From NCBI GenBank assembly GCA_020161935.1, contig JAIUNI010000002.1, positions 310,001 to 374,000 of the forward strand: a stretch of 64,000 nucleotides of DNA, in the 5' to 3' direction. The notes below the pieces were generated by a model. The model did no database searches, was not told the DNA's origin, and saw only the letters and a list, made by a program, of their open reading frames with translations. Below are positions 25,640 through 34,515 of this stretch, in pieces; the stretch's first letter is position 1, and the number at the start of each line of letters is the position of its first letter. A program made the position numbers and the translations under genes. This DNA comes from Chloroflexota bacterium. GTDB lineage: Bacteria > Chloroflexota > Anaerolineae > Aggregatilineales > Phototrophicaceae.

Positions 25640-26284
25640 TTACTGGGCAGGAATTGGGACTGCCTGCCCTCTCATGCGCCGCGTGTACCAGAGTAAGGCT
25701 GCCCGACTGATGCCGGTAGTGATGACGTAGTTGACTATGAAGCCGAGGATAAGACCTAGACCGGGGATGAGCTTCGCGAAAGCCTTCTCAGTAATCATTG
25801 TTACGAGTCGACGTGATAGACCTAAACCCCACATTTGAGTTTGGTTACTCAACATCTCATCCAACTGCCCACCGTCACCCAGCTTGAGCGTTTGGGAGAG
25901 GCTGAGAATGGGGGTGGTCGCGGTCGCGCCCTGCGGGTTGAGCGCCCACGCGATGAAGTGCAAGGTGGCATTCTGGATACGCGCACTGGCGTACAGGTCA
26001 ATCGTCATGCCGAAAGGGAGGAACGGTAAACCGCCGACGCTGGTGATCGCCCCAACAATCCCGCTGCGTATGGCCTGCCGCCGGATGATCTTATTAACCA
26101 ACTGCTCAGGGGTAGCGGTCGGGTTTTGGGCTTTCATTTGTTGGAAGCTGCGGTGTAAATCTTCGGTTTCCGGTGTTAGGAAGCGCTGCCCGTTCCGAAT
26201 GACCCACGCTGAAGCTACGATGAGTACCAACGTGGGGATGACACAACACAACGCCCCCATCAACAGCCAATTGTTATTGTCCAT
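25640..26284 (-). CDS. membrane protein with EcsC-like features
   Basis: A 214-residue protein with one N-terminal helix (about 5-28), a soluble stretch, a hydrophobic GAITSVGGLPFLPFGMTIDL segment and a C-terminal AKLIPGLGLILGFIVNYVITTG segment. The last resembles the 'iPxxGaxxGxxxN' element of EcsC/DUF697-type proteins, but the match is weak. Function is not known. AGGAGG precedes the ATG at good distance, so the gene is well supported. Confidence 0.6.
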   Translation of the reverse strand: MDNNNWLLMGALCCVIPTLVLIVASAWVIRNGQRFLTPETEDLHRSFQQMKAQNPTATPEQLVNKIIRRQAIRSGIVGAITSVGGLPFLPFGMTIDLYASARIQNATLHFIAWALNPQGATATTPILSLSQTLKLGDGGQLDEMLSNQTQMWGLGLSRRLVTMITEKAFAKLIPGLGLILGFIVNYVITTGISRAALLWYTRRMRGQAVPIPAQ

Positions 26285-26434
26285 CTGCTTACCTCCTGCT
26301 CAACCATCATTATTGGGGTCTAGCATAGAGGAAGGCCGAGCATCCCGCAAAGGTAACTCAGCCTATTTTCGGCTCACTCGCACAACTGCCAATAGAAGTT
26401 CCGGTTGGTTCCCAGCCGCATTCTACACTCACAG

Positions 26435-27289
26435 CTATTTCTCGACCACGATGCCATACATCAAGGGGATTGAGGGCATTCCGTCGGGTGGATAAAAGCG
26501 GTTGCCTTCGCCATGCTTCATCTCACCGAACAACTTCGCCCCGTTAAAGTACGGATATTCTTTGAACACCTTTACAGTTAAATCGGCCTGCACCAGCACG
26601 GAAATGATCTCACTCATGCTCCAGTTGAACTCGTGACCGGGGTGCGGGTTTACGAAGTTTTTCACCCCTTCGAGGTAGCCCGATGGTGTGAGGGCATCTT
26701 TCGACATCGCCACATAATCACCCACGCCGTTCTCGAAGTGCAAGCCTTCCGCGCCATTGAAATACGACTGCTCGAGCTTCCAATCCCAGCCGTGGATCAT
26801 GGCGTAAGGATGAAAGTCGATGACCGCAAACCTGCCACCGGGTTTAAGGATACGGGCGATGCCTTTCGCCCAAGTCGCGAGATCAGTCAGCCAGACGACT
26901 GCTCCATAAGATGAAAAGGCGATATCGTAGGTTTCACCCTTTTGCGCGGCTTGCTCGAACCAGTCATAAACATCACTCCGAATGAACGTGCCGGGGATAC
27001 CGGAATCACTGCTTAGTTTCTGGGCAAAGTCAATTGCCGCATCGCTGATGTCGACACCGGTCACGTTTGCACCTAACTGCGCCAAACTCAAGGTGTCCTG
27101 TCCTGAATTACATTGGAGGTGAACGAGTGACTTGCCTTTTATATCACCTAACAGTTCGATCTCATCAGGATACAGGGTGCTGCCACCGGCGCGGAGGAAC
27201 GCCGCTTGATCGACCTTGTGACTGTTATGGGCATCGGTCGCCGCATTCCACGACCGGCGGTTTTCTTCGTGCATATGTTTGCGTAACAT
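26435..27289 (-). CDS. class I SAM-dependent methyltransferase
   Basis: A 284-residue methyltransferase. Motif I is LVHLQCNSGQDTLSLAQLG with the acidic VTGVDIS after it, and AFSSYGAVVWLTD and LKPGGRF follow in the usual order. The N-terminal HEENRRSWNAAT is typical of small-molecule methyltransferases of the Methyltransf_25 type. Substrate unknown. It lies 34 bp upstream of the convergentless, same-strand neighbour region of the ABC-F gene, whose stop is at 27324, so it may be read from the ABC-F transcript. Confidence 0.85.
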   Translation of the reverse strand: MLRKHMHEENRRSWNAATDAHNSHKVDQAAFLRAGGSTLYPDEIELLGDIKGKSLVHLQCNSGQDTLSLAQLGANVTGVDISDAAIDFAQKLSSDSGIPGTFIRSDVYDWFEQAAQKGETYDIAFSSYGAVVWLTDLATWAKGIARILKPGGRFAVIDFHPYAMIHGWDWKLEQSYFNGAEGLHFENGVGDYVAMSKDALTPSGYLEGVKNFVNPHPGHEFNWSMSEIISVLVQADLTVKVFKEYPYFNGAKLFGEMKHGEGNRFYPPDGMPSIPLMYGIVVEK

Positions 27290-27323
27290 CGTTTGTTCTC
27301 TTTATCTCTCCGCGTTAGGCGGG

Positions 27324-28979
27324 TTAATTCTGTTTAATGCGTCCACTGGCTTTTAGATAATCGGTATAGCCGCCGGGATACCCGCGCAGGCTGCCATCGT
27401 TCAGCTCGACCACACGGTCAACCACGCGGTCGAGGAAGTAGCGGTCGTGGGAAATCGTCAGGATCGCCCCTTCAAAATCCTCCAACGCGCTTTCCAACAC
27501 CTCTACGGCGTAAATATCGAGGTTGTTGGTCGGCTCATCGAGCAAGAGTAAGTTCGGCTTCTGGAGCATGAGACACGCCAACTGCAAACGACTGCGTTCA
27601 CCCCCGCTAAACCCGCTGATCGGTAGGCGCAGTTGGTCGTACTTGAACAGGAACTTGAGCAGGAACGCGACTGCTTCACCTTCGTGCATGGGCTTCACAT
27701 CCCGCACCAGTTCCAACGGTGAGCGGTGAAGGAAATCCGTCAGCGTTTGATGCTCCTGCGAGTAGTAACCAATCTTGTTGCTCGGGCCGACTTTGACCTG
27801 CCCATCCAACGGTTCCATCTCGCCCAAGATCAACTTGAACAGCACGGACTTCCCCGCACCGTTGGGGCCAATCAGCCCTACGCGCTCGCCGTGCCAGACC
27901 TGCATGTTCAGGTCGAGGAACAAGAGGTCGTCGCCGAAGCCCATCGCGAGGTTCGCCAGTTCAAGGGCGCGGTTGCTGCCGCGTGAACCCTCGATCTGCA
28001 GTTCCATGCGTTTGCGGTCAACCACGCGCTCGATCATCTCTCCGTTGTTTTCCATGCGTTCGAGCATCTTCTGACGGCTGTGCGCCTGCCGTGCGTGGCG
28101 TTCGTTCAAATCCGATTTGGCTTTTTCGAGCCACTCTTTGATGTTGGCCTCGATCTGCTGCACCTTCTTTTGCTGTGCTTCGTACATCTGCTGCTGGCGG
28201 ATGCGCCGCAGTTCGACCTCGGTGGCGTAATTGCTGTAGTTACCGGGGAACAACGTCAGTTTACCGCTGTCGAGTTCGGCGATTTGTGTCACCACTTCAT
28301 CCAGCAGGTAGCGATCATGCGAGACAATGACCACCGCACCGTTGTAGTCGCGGATGAAGCCTTCGAGGTGGCGCTTGGCTTCCAAGTCGAGGTGGTTATC
28401 CGGTTCATCCAACAGGAGCAAATCCGGCTGCTCAATCGCCAACTGCACCAGCCGCGCCAGTTTCTTCTGCCCACCACTCAAGGAGTCGGTCGGGAGATTG
28501 TAGTCGGCAGTTGTAAAACCCAGCCGCATGAGCAGTTCTTTGACGCGCGCCTCATGGCGATTGCCACCCAACTTCTCGTATTCCGCTAATGCTTTTTCCT
28601 GCCGTTCGAGTGTTCGTGTTAGCCTACCCTCGTTACCGTACACGGCGGGGTCAGACAGTGACGTTTCGATTCGCGCGAGTTCAGCTTCAACGGCTGCCAG
28701 TTCGGGCGGGGGCGTGCGGGATTCTTCCCATAGGGTACGACCGGGTATCAGTTCGATTTCCTGCGGTAGGTAGCCCACGCGAATCCCACGCAGGGCGTTG
28801 ATGGTGCCGCCGTCCGGTTGGTAGACACCGGCGAGGGCTTTCATGAGGCTGGATTTACCCGCGCCGTTCGGCCCGACCAGTCCCGTGCGCTCACGGTCGC
28901 TGATCGCCCAATCAAGCTCGCGGAAAATCTCGCGTCCGGCATGGTTGATGACAAGATGGTCGATGTTGATGATGTGCAT
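27324..28979 (-). CDS. ABC-F family ATPase (ribosome-associated)
   Basis: A 551-residue protein with two ABC domains and no membrane part. Walker A motifs are GPNGAGKSS (from residue 36) and GPNGAGKSV; signatures are LSGGQ and FSGGE, each followed by LLLDEPDNH or LLLDEPTNN. The 80-residue charged linker between them (about 235-315) is the P-site tRNA-interaction motif of ABC-F proteins, which act on stalled or drug-bound ribosomes. GAGGA lies seven bases before ATG 28979; the longer frame to 29003 lies in heptamer repeat. A 250-nt leader with a promoter, a uORF and a terminator precedes it, as for ABC-F resistance factors. Whether this one gives resistance or is a housekeeping factor is open. 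Confidence 0.9.
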   Translation of the reverse strand: MHIINIDHLVINHAGREIFRELDWAISDRERTGLVGPNGAGKSSLMKALAGVYQPDGGTINALRGIRVGYLPQEIELIPGRTLWEESRTPPPELAAVEAELARIETSLSDPAVYGNEGRLTRTLERQEKALAEYEKLGGNRHEARVKELLMRLGFTTADYNLPTDSLSGGQKKLARLVQLAIEQPDLLLLDEPDNHLDLEAKRHLEGFIRDYNGAVVIVSHDRYLLDEVVTQIAELDSGKLTLFPGNYSNYATEVELRRIRQQQMYEAQQKKVQQIEANIKEWLEKAKSDLNERHARQAHSRQKMLERMENNGEMIERVVDRKRMELQIEGSRGSNRALELANLAMGFGDDLLFLDLNMQVWHGERVGLIGPNGAGKSVLFKLILGEMEPLDGQVKVGPSNKIGYYSQEHQTLTDFLHRSPLELVRDVKPMHEGEAVAFLLKFLFKYDQLRLPISGFSGGERSRLQLACLMLQKPNLLLLDEPTNNLDIYAVEVLESALEDFEGAILTISHDRYFLDRVVDRVVELNDGSLRGYPGGYTDYLKASGRIKQN

Positions 28980-28983
28980 TTTT

Positions 28984-29022
28984 AGTCCTCGGTCTTTAGT
29001 CAACAGTCTACAGTCAATTCAG
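28984..29022. repeat. heptamer repeat block in the ABC-F leader
   Basis: AGTCCTC-GGTCTTT-AGTCAAC-AGTCTAC-AGTCAAT: five AGTCNNN-type heptamers lie directly before the ABC-F start codon, so the ribosome site (GAGGA) is made from repeat sequence. Confidence 0.75.
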
Positions 29023-29079
29023 CAAAGTCAGGCCACTCACCTGTGGTTGACTGATTGCTGTTGACAATCGACGAGAATC

Positions 29080-29111
29080 AAAACGACCACAGGTGCGCCC
29101 TGTGGCCGTCG
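29080..29111 (-). terminator. intrinsic terminator inside the ABC-F leader (candidate attenuator)
   Basis: On the minus strand CGGCCACAGG - GCGCA - CCTGTGGTCG is followed by TTTT. It lies about 100 bp before the ABC-F start and about 120 bp after the leader promoter, so read-through is needed for expression. It could also simply end the upstream GT2 transcript. Confidence 0.65.
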
Positions 29112-29159
29112 GTATTACAATCTCGTTGGAAATCTTACACGGGCAGTAGGCGCGTTTAA

Positions 29160-29228
29160 CTAAGGTGCGCCCTCGTTGGATGCCTTGTAGCCCCAAGTCC
29201 GTGTACTATGTCCAGTGGTGTAGATCAT
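29160..29228 (-). CDS. 22-residue uORF (candidate leader peptide of the ABC-F gene)
   Basis: ATG at 29228 lies about one base from the transcription start predicted from the promoter, so the message would be nearly leaderless. The peptide begins MIYTTGHSTRTWGYK and ends NEGAP before TAG. Its codons 9-11 (TACACGG region) can pair with CCGTGTA after the stop, and GGCGC near the stop can pair with GCGCC, so a ribosome on the uORF would alter folding upstream of the terminator. There is no protein-level evidence; the reading rests on position and context. Confidence 0.4.
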   Translation of the reverse strand: MIYTTGHSTRTWGYKASNEGAP

Positions 29229-29235
29229 GTTGGAT

Positions 29236-29265
29236 AGTGTAATCGAAAATCTATTTCGGTTGCAA
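29236..29265 (-). promoter_or_regulatory. promoter of the ABC-F leader
   Basis: On the minus strand TTGCAA (29265-29260), an 18-bp spacer, TACACT (29241-29236). The -35 hexamer starts four bases after the GT2 stop codon, giving the ABC-F gene its own transcript. Confidence 0.65.
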
Positions 29266-29268
29266 GTC

Positions 29269-30192
29269 CTAAAATTCCGGTATCGCCCGCAAGAGCTGGC
29301 GGAAGGCGTAATGCTTCTGTTTTGAGGCGGGATTACCACGTGTCAGGTAATACAGCGCCCCCGGCCCGACCCGCACCAGCGCGTTAAAGCCGAGGATCAT
29401 TTTGTAGAGAAAGGCTGACAGCCGCCCGTAATGCTTGCGGAAAAACTGTACCCGCGCCCGATATAACCGGAGTAAACTTTCGACCTTCACGGCTTTGCTG
29501 CTGCCGCCCCACAGGTGAACGCAGGTGACATCGGGGTAGAAGTAAACGGTTGAACCGGCTTGTTTGAAACGATAGCACCAATCGACTTCTTCGGAGTACA
29601 TGAAGAAGGCTTCATCCATCATACCGATTTTGCTGATGAGTTCACGGCGCACCATCATAAACGCGCCCATGATGACATCCACCTGCCGCGTGGTGTCGTA
29701 ATCCCAATCCGTCATCAAGTACTTGCCGAACACCTTACTTTTGGGAAACAGCTTATCCAAACCCAACGCGATATAAAATTCGGTTGCTAATGTGGGGAAG
29801 GTAGCGCATGATCGCTGGAGACTGCCATCTTCGTACAGCAGCTTGCAACTGGACATGCCTGCCTGCGGATGCTCATCCATGAAGGTGACCATCGTATCCA
29901 GCGTGTTTTCGTGGACGAAGGCATCACTGTTCAACAGCAGGACGTAACGGCCTTCGACTACTTTCATGGCTTGATTGTTAGCGGTCGCGAAGCCGACATT
30001 ATCTTTGTTAGCGATGAGTTTGACGTTGGGGAAGTCGCGGCGCACCATGTCTTGACTGCCATCAGTTGAAGCATTATCGACCACAACCGTTTCATAGCTA
30101 ACCCTTTTGACAGTCGACTCGACGCAGCGCAGGCACTTCGCCAGTAAATCCTTGCCGTTCCAATTCACAATGATGATCGAAAGATCAACCAT
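29269..30192 (-). CDS. glycosyltransferase family 2, rhamnosyltransferase-like
   Basis: A 307-residue GT-A enzyme of the WbbL type that adds a sugar during cell-surface polysaccharide synthesis. It starts VDLSIIIVNWNGKDLL, has VVVDNASTDGS, the DxD-like LLLNSDA, VDVIMGAFMMVRR and the acceptor-side EEVDWCYRF. The C-terminal 60 residues carry an amphipathic helix region that may touch the membrane. ATG 30192 has GGAG upstream; a longer frame to 30342 would overlap the divergent peptidase start and is rejected. Confidence 0.87.
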   Translation of the reverse strand: MVDLSIIIVNWNGKDLLAKCLRCVESTVKRVSYETVVVDNASTDGSQDMVRRDFPNVKLIANKDNVGFATANNQAMKVVEGRYVLLLNSDAFVHENTLDTMVTFMDEHPQAGMSSCKLLYEDGSLQRSCATFPTLATEFYIALGLDKLFPKSKVFGKYLMTDWDYDTTRQVDVIMGAFMMVRRELISKIGMMDEAFFMYSEEVDWCYRFKQAGSTVYFYPDVTCVHLWGGSSKAVKVESLLRLYRARVQFFRKHYGRLSAFLYKMILGFNALVRVGPGALYYLTRGNPASKQKHYAFRQLLRAIPEF

Positions 30193-30323
30193 AGATTTTG
30201 CTCCATTTGAGGGGAATGCAATTTCATCTTCCCTACTGTACCTTGCTTTGACCTTACGTGTATCGGCAGGCATTTGATACAATCGATTCAACCTTATTTT
30301 AATGTTACCAAAGGCAGCAGGGT

Positions 30324-31250
30324 ATGACAGTAAGCGGTTCACCGCGTCTCATCGTACATGGCGGCGCGGGTGATTGGGTCGGTTTTGACGAAGCCTCGGT
30401 ACTCGCAGCGGTTCGTAAAGCAGCGGCTGTCGGCTGGGAAATCCTCAAGGGCGGCGGTTCGGCGCTGGATGCGGTCGAAAAGGCCACCAACATTATGGAG
30501 GATGACCCGCAGTTCGACTCCGGCTACGGCAGCTTCATCAACGCGGCTGGCGAGGTCGAGATGGACGCGCTGATCGCCGACGGCAGCACGCTTAAGTACG
30601 GCGCGGTCGCAGCGGTGCGGCGGGTGCAGTACCCGATTTCGCTCGCTCGATTGGTCATGACCCGCACCAACAACCTGTTCTTCGCAGGGGACGGGGCTGA
30701 CCAACTGGCCGCCCAACTCGGTGTGCCGCTGGTGGCGAATGTGCAGATGATTACGCCCAAAGAACTCGAAGCGTTTGTCGCCCGCCAGAAAGAGGCGCAG
30801 GCTAAATCTCGCGCGGCGCTCGGCACAGGAACCTGCGGCGCGGTTGCGCTGGACGCAGCAGGACACCTCGCCAGCGCGACCTCGACAGGCGGCACACCGG
30901 ATAAGCCGAAGGGGCGCATCGGTGATACGCCGATTTTTGGGGCAGGTGGGTACGCGGAAGATGCGCTTGGGGCGGCCAGCGCAACCGGCGTGGGCGAAAA
31001 TATCATGCGTTACTTCCTGTGCAAGCGAGTGGTTGACCAGATTACAGGCGGCACGAACGCCCAAAGCGCCGCGCAAACCGGGCTGGATTTCCTAAGCGAC
31101 CGCATCCCCAACCCACAGGCGGGGATTATCGTGATCGGCGCGGACGGCAGTGTTGGCGCACAGCACACGACCACCCACATGCCGATTGCGTGGGTCACGG
31201 CGGATGGGGATATTCAGACTACAATGAAATACGAGAAAGCACTCCTGTAA
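30324..31250 (+). CDS. isoaspartyl peptidase/L-asparaginase (Ntn hydrolase)
   Basis: A 308-residue plant-type asparaginase, made as a precursor that cuts itself before Thr170 (GTGT|CGAVALD) to give alpha and beta subunits. It hydrolyses isoaspartyl dipeptides and asparagine. Supporting segments are IVHGGAGDW at the start, GGGSALDAVEKA, the oxyanion-side TSTGGTPDKPKGRIGDTPIFGAGGYA and VGAQHTTTHMPIAW. Residue 171 is Cys where Val is common, which is tolerated. It is followed after 35 bp by methionine aminopeptidase, so the two probably share a transcript devoted to peptide processing. Confidence 0.9.
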   Translation: MTVSGSPRLIVHGGAGDWVGFDEASVLAAVRKAAAVGWEILKGGGSALDAVEKATNIMEDDPQFDSGYGSFINAAGEVEMDALIADGSTLKYGAVAAVRRVQYPISLARLVMTRTNNLFFAGDGADQLAAQLGVPLVANVQMITPKELEAFVARQKEAQAKSRAALGTGTCGAVALDAAGHLASATSTGGTPDKPKGRIGDTPIFGAGGYAEDALGAASATGVGENIMRYFLCKRVVDQITGGTNAQSAAQTGLDFLSDRIPNPQAGIIVIGADGSVGAQHTTTHMPIAWVTADGDIQTTMKYEKALL

Positions 31251-31285
31251 AACGGGGGCTGTGGACAGATGAGGGTGAGGTAGAC

Positions 31286-32029
31286 ATGGTTGTTCAATCG
31301 CAGCGGGATATGGCCGGTTTGGTACGCATCGGTAAAGTGGTGGGCATGACGCTCCAAAAGATGCTGGCGGAAGTGCGCCCGGGCATCACAACAGGGGAAC
31401 TGGATGCCCTCGGAACTGAGCTGCTCAAGAAAGAAGGTGCGAAATCCGCCCCTATCCTGATGTACAAGTTCCCCGGTACGACCTGCATCAGCATCAACGA
31501 TGAAGCAGCGCACGGCATCCCCGGCAACCGCGTGGTACAGGTTGGCGACTTGGTGAACATTGATGTCTCGGCTGAACTCGATGGGTATTATGCTGATACC
31601 GCCGCGACCTTACCCATCCTACCCGTTACAGGGGTCAAGCAAAAGCTGGCAGATGTCGCCCAAGCGGCGCTGCAAAAAGGGATTTCGGTAGCGACCGCCG
31701 GCAACAAGGTTAACGAGATCGGACGCGCGATGGAAGGCGTGGTACGCGGCGCGGGCTTCACCGTCATCCGCGATTTACCCGGTCACGGCGTAGGCCGCAA
31801 ACTGCACGAGTCGCCCAGCGTGCCGGGGTTCTATAACCCGAAATTGAAGGATGTGCTTAAAGAAGGCATGGTGCTGACGATTGAACCCTTCGTTTCGACC
31901 AAAGCCAAACATATCTTCACCGATAAGGACGGTTGGACGCTTAAGACACCGGACGGCAGCCCGGCAGCCCAATACGAACACACCGTCATCATCACCAAAG
32001 GCGCACCGATCCTGATTACGCAGGTTTAA
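31286..32029 (+). CDS. map: type I methionine aminopeptidase
   Basis: A 247-residue enzyme that removes the initiator methionine. The five metal ligands are recognisable: Asp in NIDVS, Asp in YYADTAAT, His in GHGVGRKLHE, Glu in TIEPF and Glu in YEHTVII. AHGIPGNRV supplies the substrate His. GAGG before ATG 31286 fixes the start; the frame extending to 31190 overlaps the upstream gene. A strong terminator follows. It is not in a ribosomal-protein operon, so it may be a second copy. Confidence 0.93.
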   Translation: MVVQSQRDMAGLVRIGKVVGMTLQKMLAEVRPGITTGELDALGTELLKKEGAKSAPILMYKFPGTTCISINDEAAHGIPGNRVVQVGDLVNIDVSAELDGYYADTAATLPILPVTGVKQKLADVAQAALQKGISVATAGNKVNEIGRAMEGVVRGAGFTVIRDLPGHGVGRKLHESPSVPGFYNPKLKDVLKEGMVLTIEPFVSTKAKHIFTDKDGWTLKTPDGSPAAQYEHTVIITKGAPILITQV

Positions 32030-32048
32030 ATATCCCGTTGAACACAAG

Positions 32049-32077
32049 AAGCTCTGGCAAAGACCGGAGCTTTTTTA
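32049..32077 (+). terminator. intrinsic terminator of map
   Basis: AAGCTCTGG - CAAAGA - CCGGAGCTT followed by TTTTATTT, 20 bp after the stop. Confidence 0.88.
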
Positions 32078-32274
32078 TTTGAGATTCGGTAAGGTTTTAC
32101 GTCCCAAATTTCCCGTAATTTACCCCTTATTGCATTATCTCATCACCTAGTACCTTCATCCCAGAATTTATCGTTGTCATCTAAATTTCGCATCCATTGG
32201 ACATTACATCATCATACAGCTACCCGGGGTTGTGGATGAAATTCGTTCGATATGTCTGAAAAGGATGTGTCATG

Positions 32275-34515
32275 ATGGCGGATAAAAAATCGGAGCGTAA
32301 AGGCAACGAAGGCCAATTCCGGCTCAATCTGGTTGGTTTTAAACAGGGCGAAGAACAGCCGCGCGTGGTTTTACAAGCCATCGGTGAAGATCAAAAGGCA
32401 TTCTTCACCGAACCCGTGAAGGACGATGGCAGCTTCGCCCTATCGGCGGACGTGCTGAAACGCGCCCACCGTATCGTCCTCGGCACGATGGCGGACGATG
32501 CGGAAGCTATCCACCACGACAGCGCGGTGGTTTTCCGTCCGGCGCAGTTTGCCCAGCAGTTAGCTGACGATGGTGTGTTGAGCATCTCGCGCAACTGGTG
32601 GGAACGCTGGTACTGGTATACCTACTGCGTGAGTGGGCACGTCCGGCACTGCCGCCGCCGCCCGTGGTGGTTCAACGAACTGCATTACAAGGTGACTCAA
32701 TCGGCGCTAGAAACCTCGCCGTTGAGCCAGTCGGAGATGTTCTCGTTCGAGGTCGCCACACCGCGCAACTCCAGCTACGTCAACTCGCTTTCGGAGCTGA
32801 TTTACTGGCCGTTCCGGTGCGACACGATTTGTTACGGCACGGTGGAAGTTTACCGCCGTACGTGCTGCTGTGAGCCGTGGATCATTGATGACCCACGCTT
32901 GCCTGATCTGATCCGTGACCTCGAACGGATTGTCGAGGTTATCCCGCAGGTCGTTCCCGGTAAGATCCCGCAGCCACCCCCACCACCGCCGGAATTCGAC
33001 AAGATGCCGTACTTCAAAGGCGGCTCGTTGGATGAACTCTCGGTGTTCGCGGTACGTGACCTGCAAGTCCTCCGCAACCTGCCTCAGTCGGCGATTGCTG
33101 AGTACATCAATGCCCGCGAGTACCTGCTGTGCCGGTTCTCGTGCAGCAAGCCGCGCAAGGTGGCGACGGGCGACATTAACCCTGACGGCACGTTCAACAT
33201 CTGCTGGTCGGAGTTCCCGCGCCGCATCCGCCCGAACTGCGACGACCGCTATGCGTATGTGGTCAAGCAGACGATTGGTGGGACAACCACCACGGTTTAC
33301 GACGGTGTGGCGGCTAACATCTGGTTCTCGGCGGACGCGGATGCTGACCTCGTTTCATACTCACCGAAAGCGTTTAGCTGCTCGGATACCGGTCACCCTG
33401 ATGGGCAAGCCTACGTTTACCTTGATCTGGTGGGCGGGACGGAAGCGTGGCAGTTGAACACACCCGCTTCGGCTGGTTGGGATCGGGTGGCGTTGCCCGG
33501 TGGCAACAGCGGCTTGCTGTTCCCGGCAGGTGACGGCAACGGTGTGGCTGACCGCAACCTCGGTGGAACGGTACTACTGACCTTTAACTTCAGCGAAGGC
33601 ATGAAGCAGGCGGCAGTCGGGGCGAAGTATTACCGCGTCAGCATCAGCGAGGCGAACGCAAACGGTGAACCGACTGGGAGCCGAAGCTACTACCAAAACG
33701 GCCTGTCATGGCAGAAGGCGGTGATGACCAGCAGCGGTTTGGACATTGTTCCCGAAGTGTTGGGGCCGTTCACAGTTAACGGCGTGTCGAACCTGTACAC
33801 CATCCCCTACGACTCGAACGCTGATTGGACAGGCGGTGGACGCTACCACGCGGCGATCAACACGAACGATTTTGCGGACAAGCAGCACCTGATTACGCTG
33901 GAAGTGTTCGACACGAACGCGGCACGGCTGCGCCCGACCGGAACCGCGCCCACCGGCGAACCGGGTACGGAAATCGCCAAGCCTTTCAAGTTCCGTCGTT
34001 GGTTCCAAGCGGGCGGCAGCCCCGGCGACGACACGGTGGAAGTGCCGTTCGGCGCGATGACTCATCTTTTCTGGTGGGACAACGGCGCACCCTACGCCAA
34101 GATCGACGCGCTGGTGCGGAACGGCGTGGTGTTCAACTACGAGTGCTTGTTCTTCGAAGGCTCGGCAAACTCGACCTTCGGCATTCAGTATCATGCTTAC
34201 GTGCCGAACCCGATGTTCCAGTACCACCACACGATTGGCTGGGGGCGCGGTTTGTACAGCGTCTACGGCGGCACGGGAACCCTGCTGGCGGCGAGCAACG
34301 CGAACGTCGGCTACCCTGACCCGCCCGCACCCGGCGGCTTCAGCCCGACGAACACGTTCGCCGAGATGTTGGATACGGCCAGCGACCCCGGACGGAACAA
34401 GTGCAGTTTCGTGGTCAACCTGACGACCTACGCCAAGACCACTAATGGTGATGACCTGAGTTATCCGTATGCGACTTCTGGCGCGGCGTTCGCGCTGGAG
34501 ATCAACCAGCCATAG
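32275..34515 (+). CDS. Cys/Trp-rich protein of unknown function (746 residues)
   Basis: I do not recognise this protein. There is no signal peptide: it starts MADKKSERKGNEGQ. Residues about 15-100 read like a beta-sandwich (FRLNLVGFKQ ... DDGSFALSADVL). Next comes a striking segment rich in Trp, Tyr and Cys (NWWERWYWYTYCVSGHVRHC; RTCCCEPW), a proline run (PPPPPP near 240), then a second beta-type unit with GDINPDGTFNICW and VYDGVAANIWF, and a Gly/Thr-rich C-terminal half without Cys until near the end. AAAGGA precedes the tandem ATGs at 32272/32275. It stands alone between a terminator and a repeat-bearing gap. A structural or surface-associated role, or a cargo-type protein, is only a guess. 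Confidence 0.72.
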   Translation: MADKKSERKGNEGQFRLNLVGFKQGEEQPRVVLQAIGEDQKAFFTEPVKDDGSFALSADVLKRAHRIVLGTMADDAEAIHHDSAVVFRPAQFAQQLADDGVLSISRNWWERWYWYTYCVSGHVRHCRRRPWWFNELHYKVTQSALETSPLSQSEMFSFEVATPRNSSYVNSLSELIYWPFRCDTICYGTVEVYRRTCCCEPWIIDDPRLPDLIRDLERIVEVIPQVVPGKIPQPPPPPPEFDKMPYFKGGSLDELSVFAVRDLQVLRNLPQSAIAEYINAREYLLCRFSCSKPRKVATGDINPDGTFNICWSEFPRRIRPNCDDRYAYVVKQTIGGTTTTVYDGVAANIWFSADADADLVSYSPKAFSCSDTGHPDGQAYVYLDLVGGTEAWQLNTPASAGWDRVALPGGNSGLLFPAGDGNGVADRNLGGTVLLTFNFSEGMKQAAVGAKYYRVSISEANANGEPTGSRSYYQNGLSWQKAVMTSSGLDIVPEVLGPFTVNGVSNLYTIPYDSNADWTGGGRYHAAINTNDFADKQHLITLEVFDTNAARLRPTGTAPTGEPGTEIAKPFKFRRWFQAGGSPGDDTVEVPFGAMTHLFWWDNGAPYAKIDALVRNGVVFNYECLFFEGSANSTFGIQYHAYVPNPMFQYHHTIGWGRGLYSVYGGTGTLLAASNANVGYPDPPAPGGFSPTNTFAEMLDTASDPGRNKCSFVVNLTTYAKTTNGDDLSYPYATSGAAFALEINQP

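Noticed and set aside
29014..29196. 60-residue minus frame in the ABC-F leader
   Set aside because: Starts with TTG without ribosome site and runs through the terminator and heptamers; the ATG uORF at 29228 is a better candidate.
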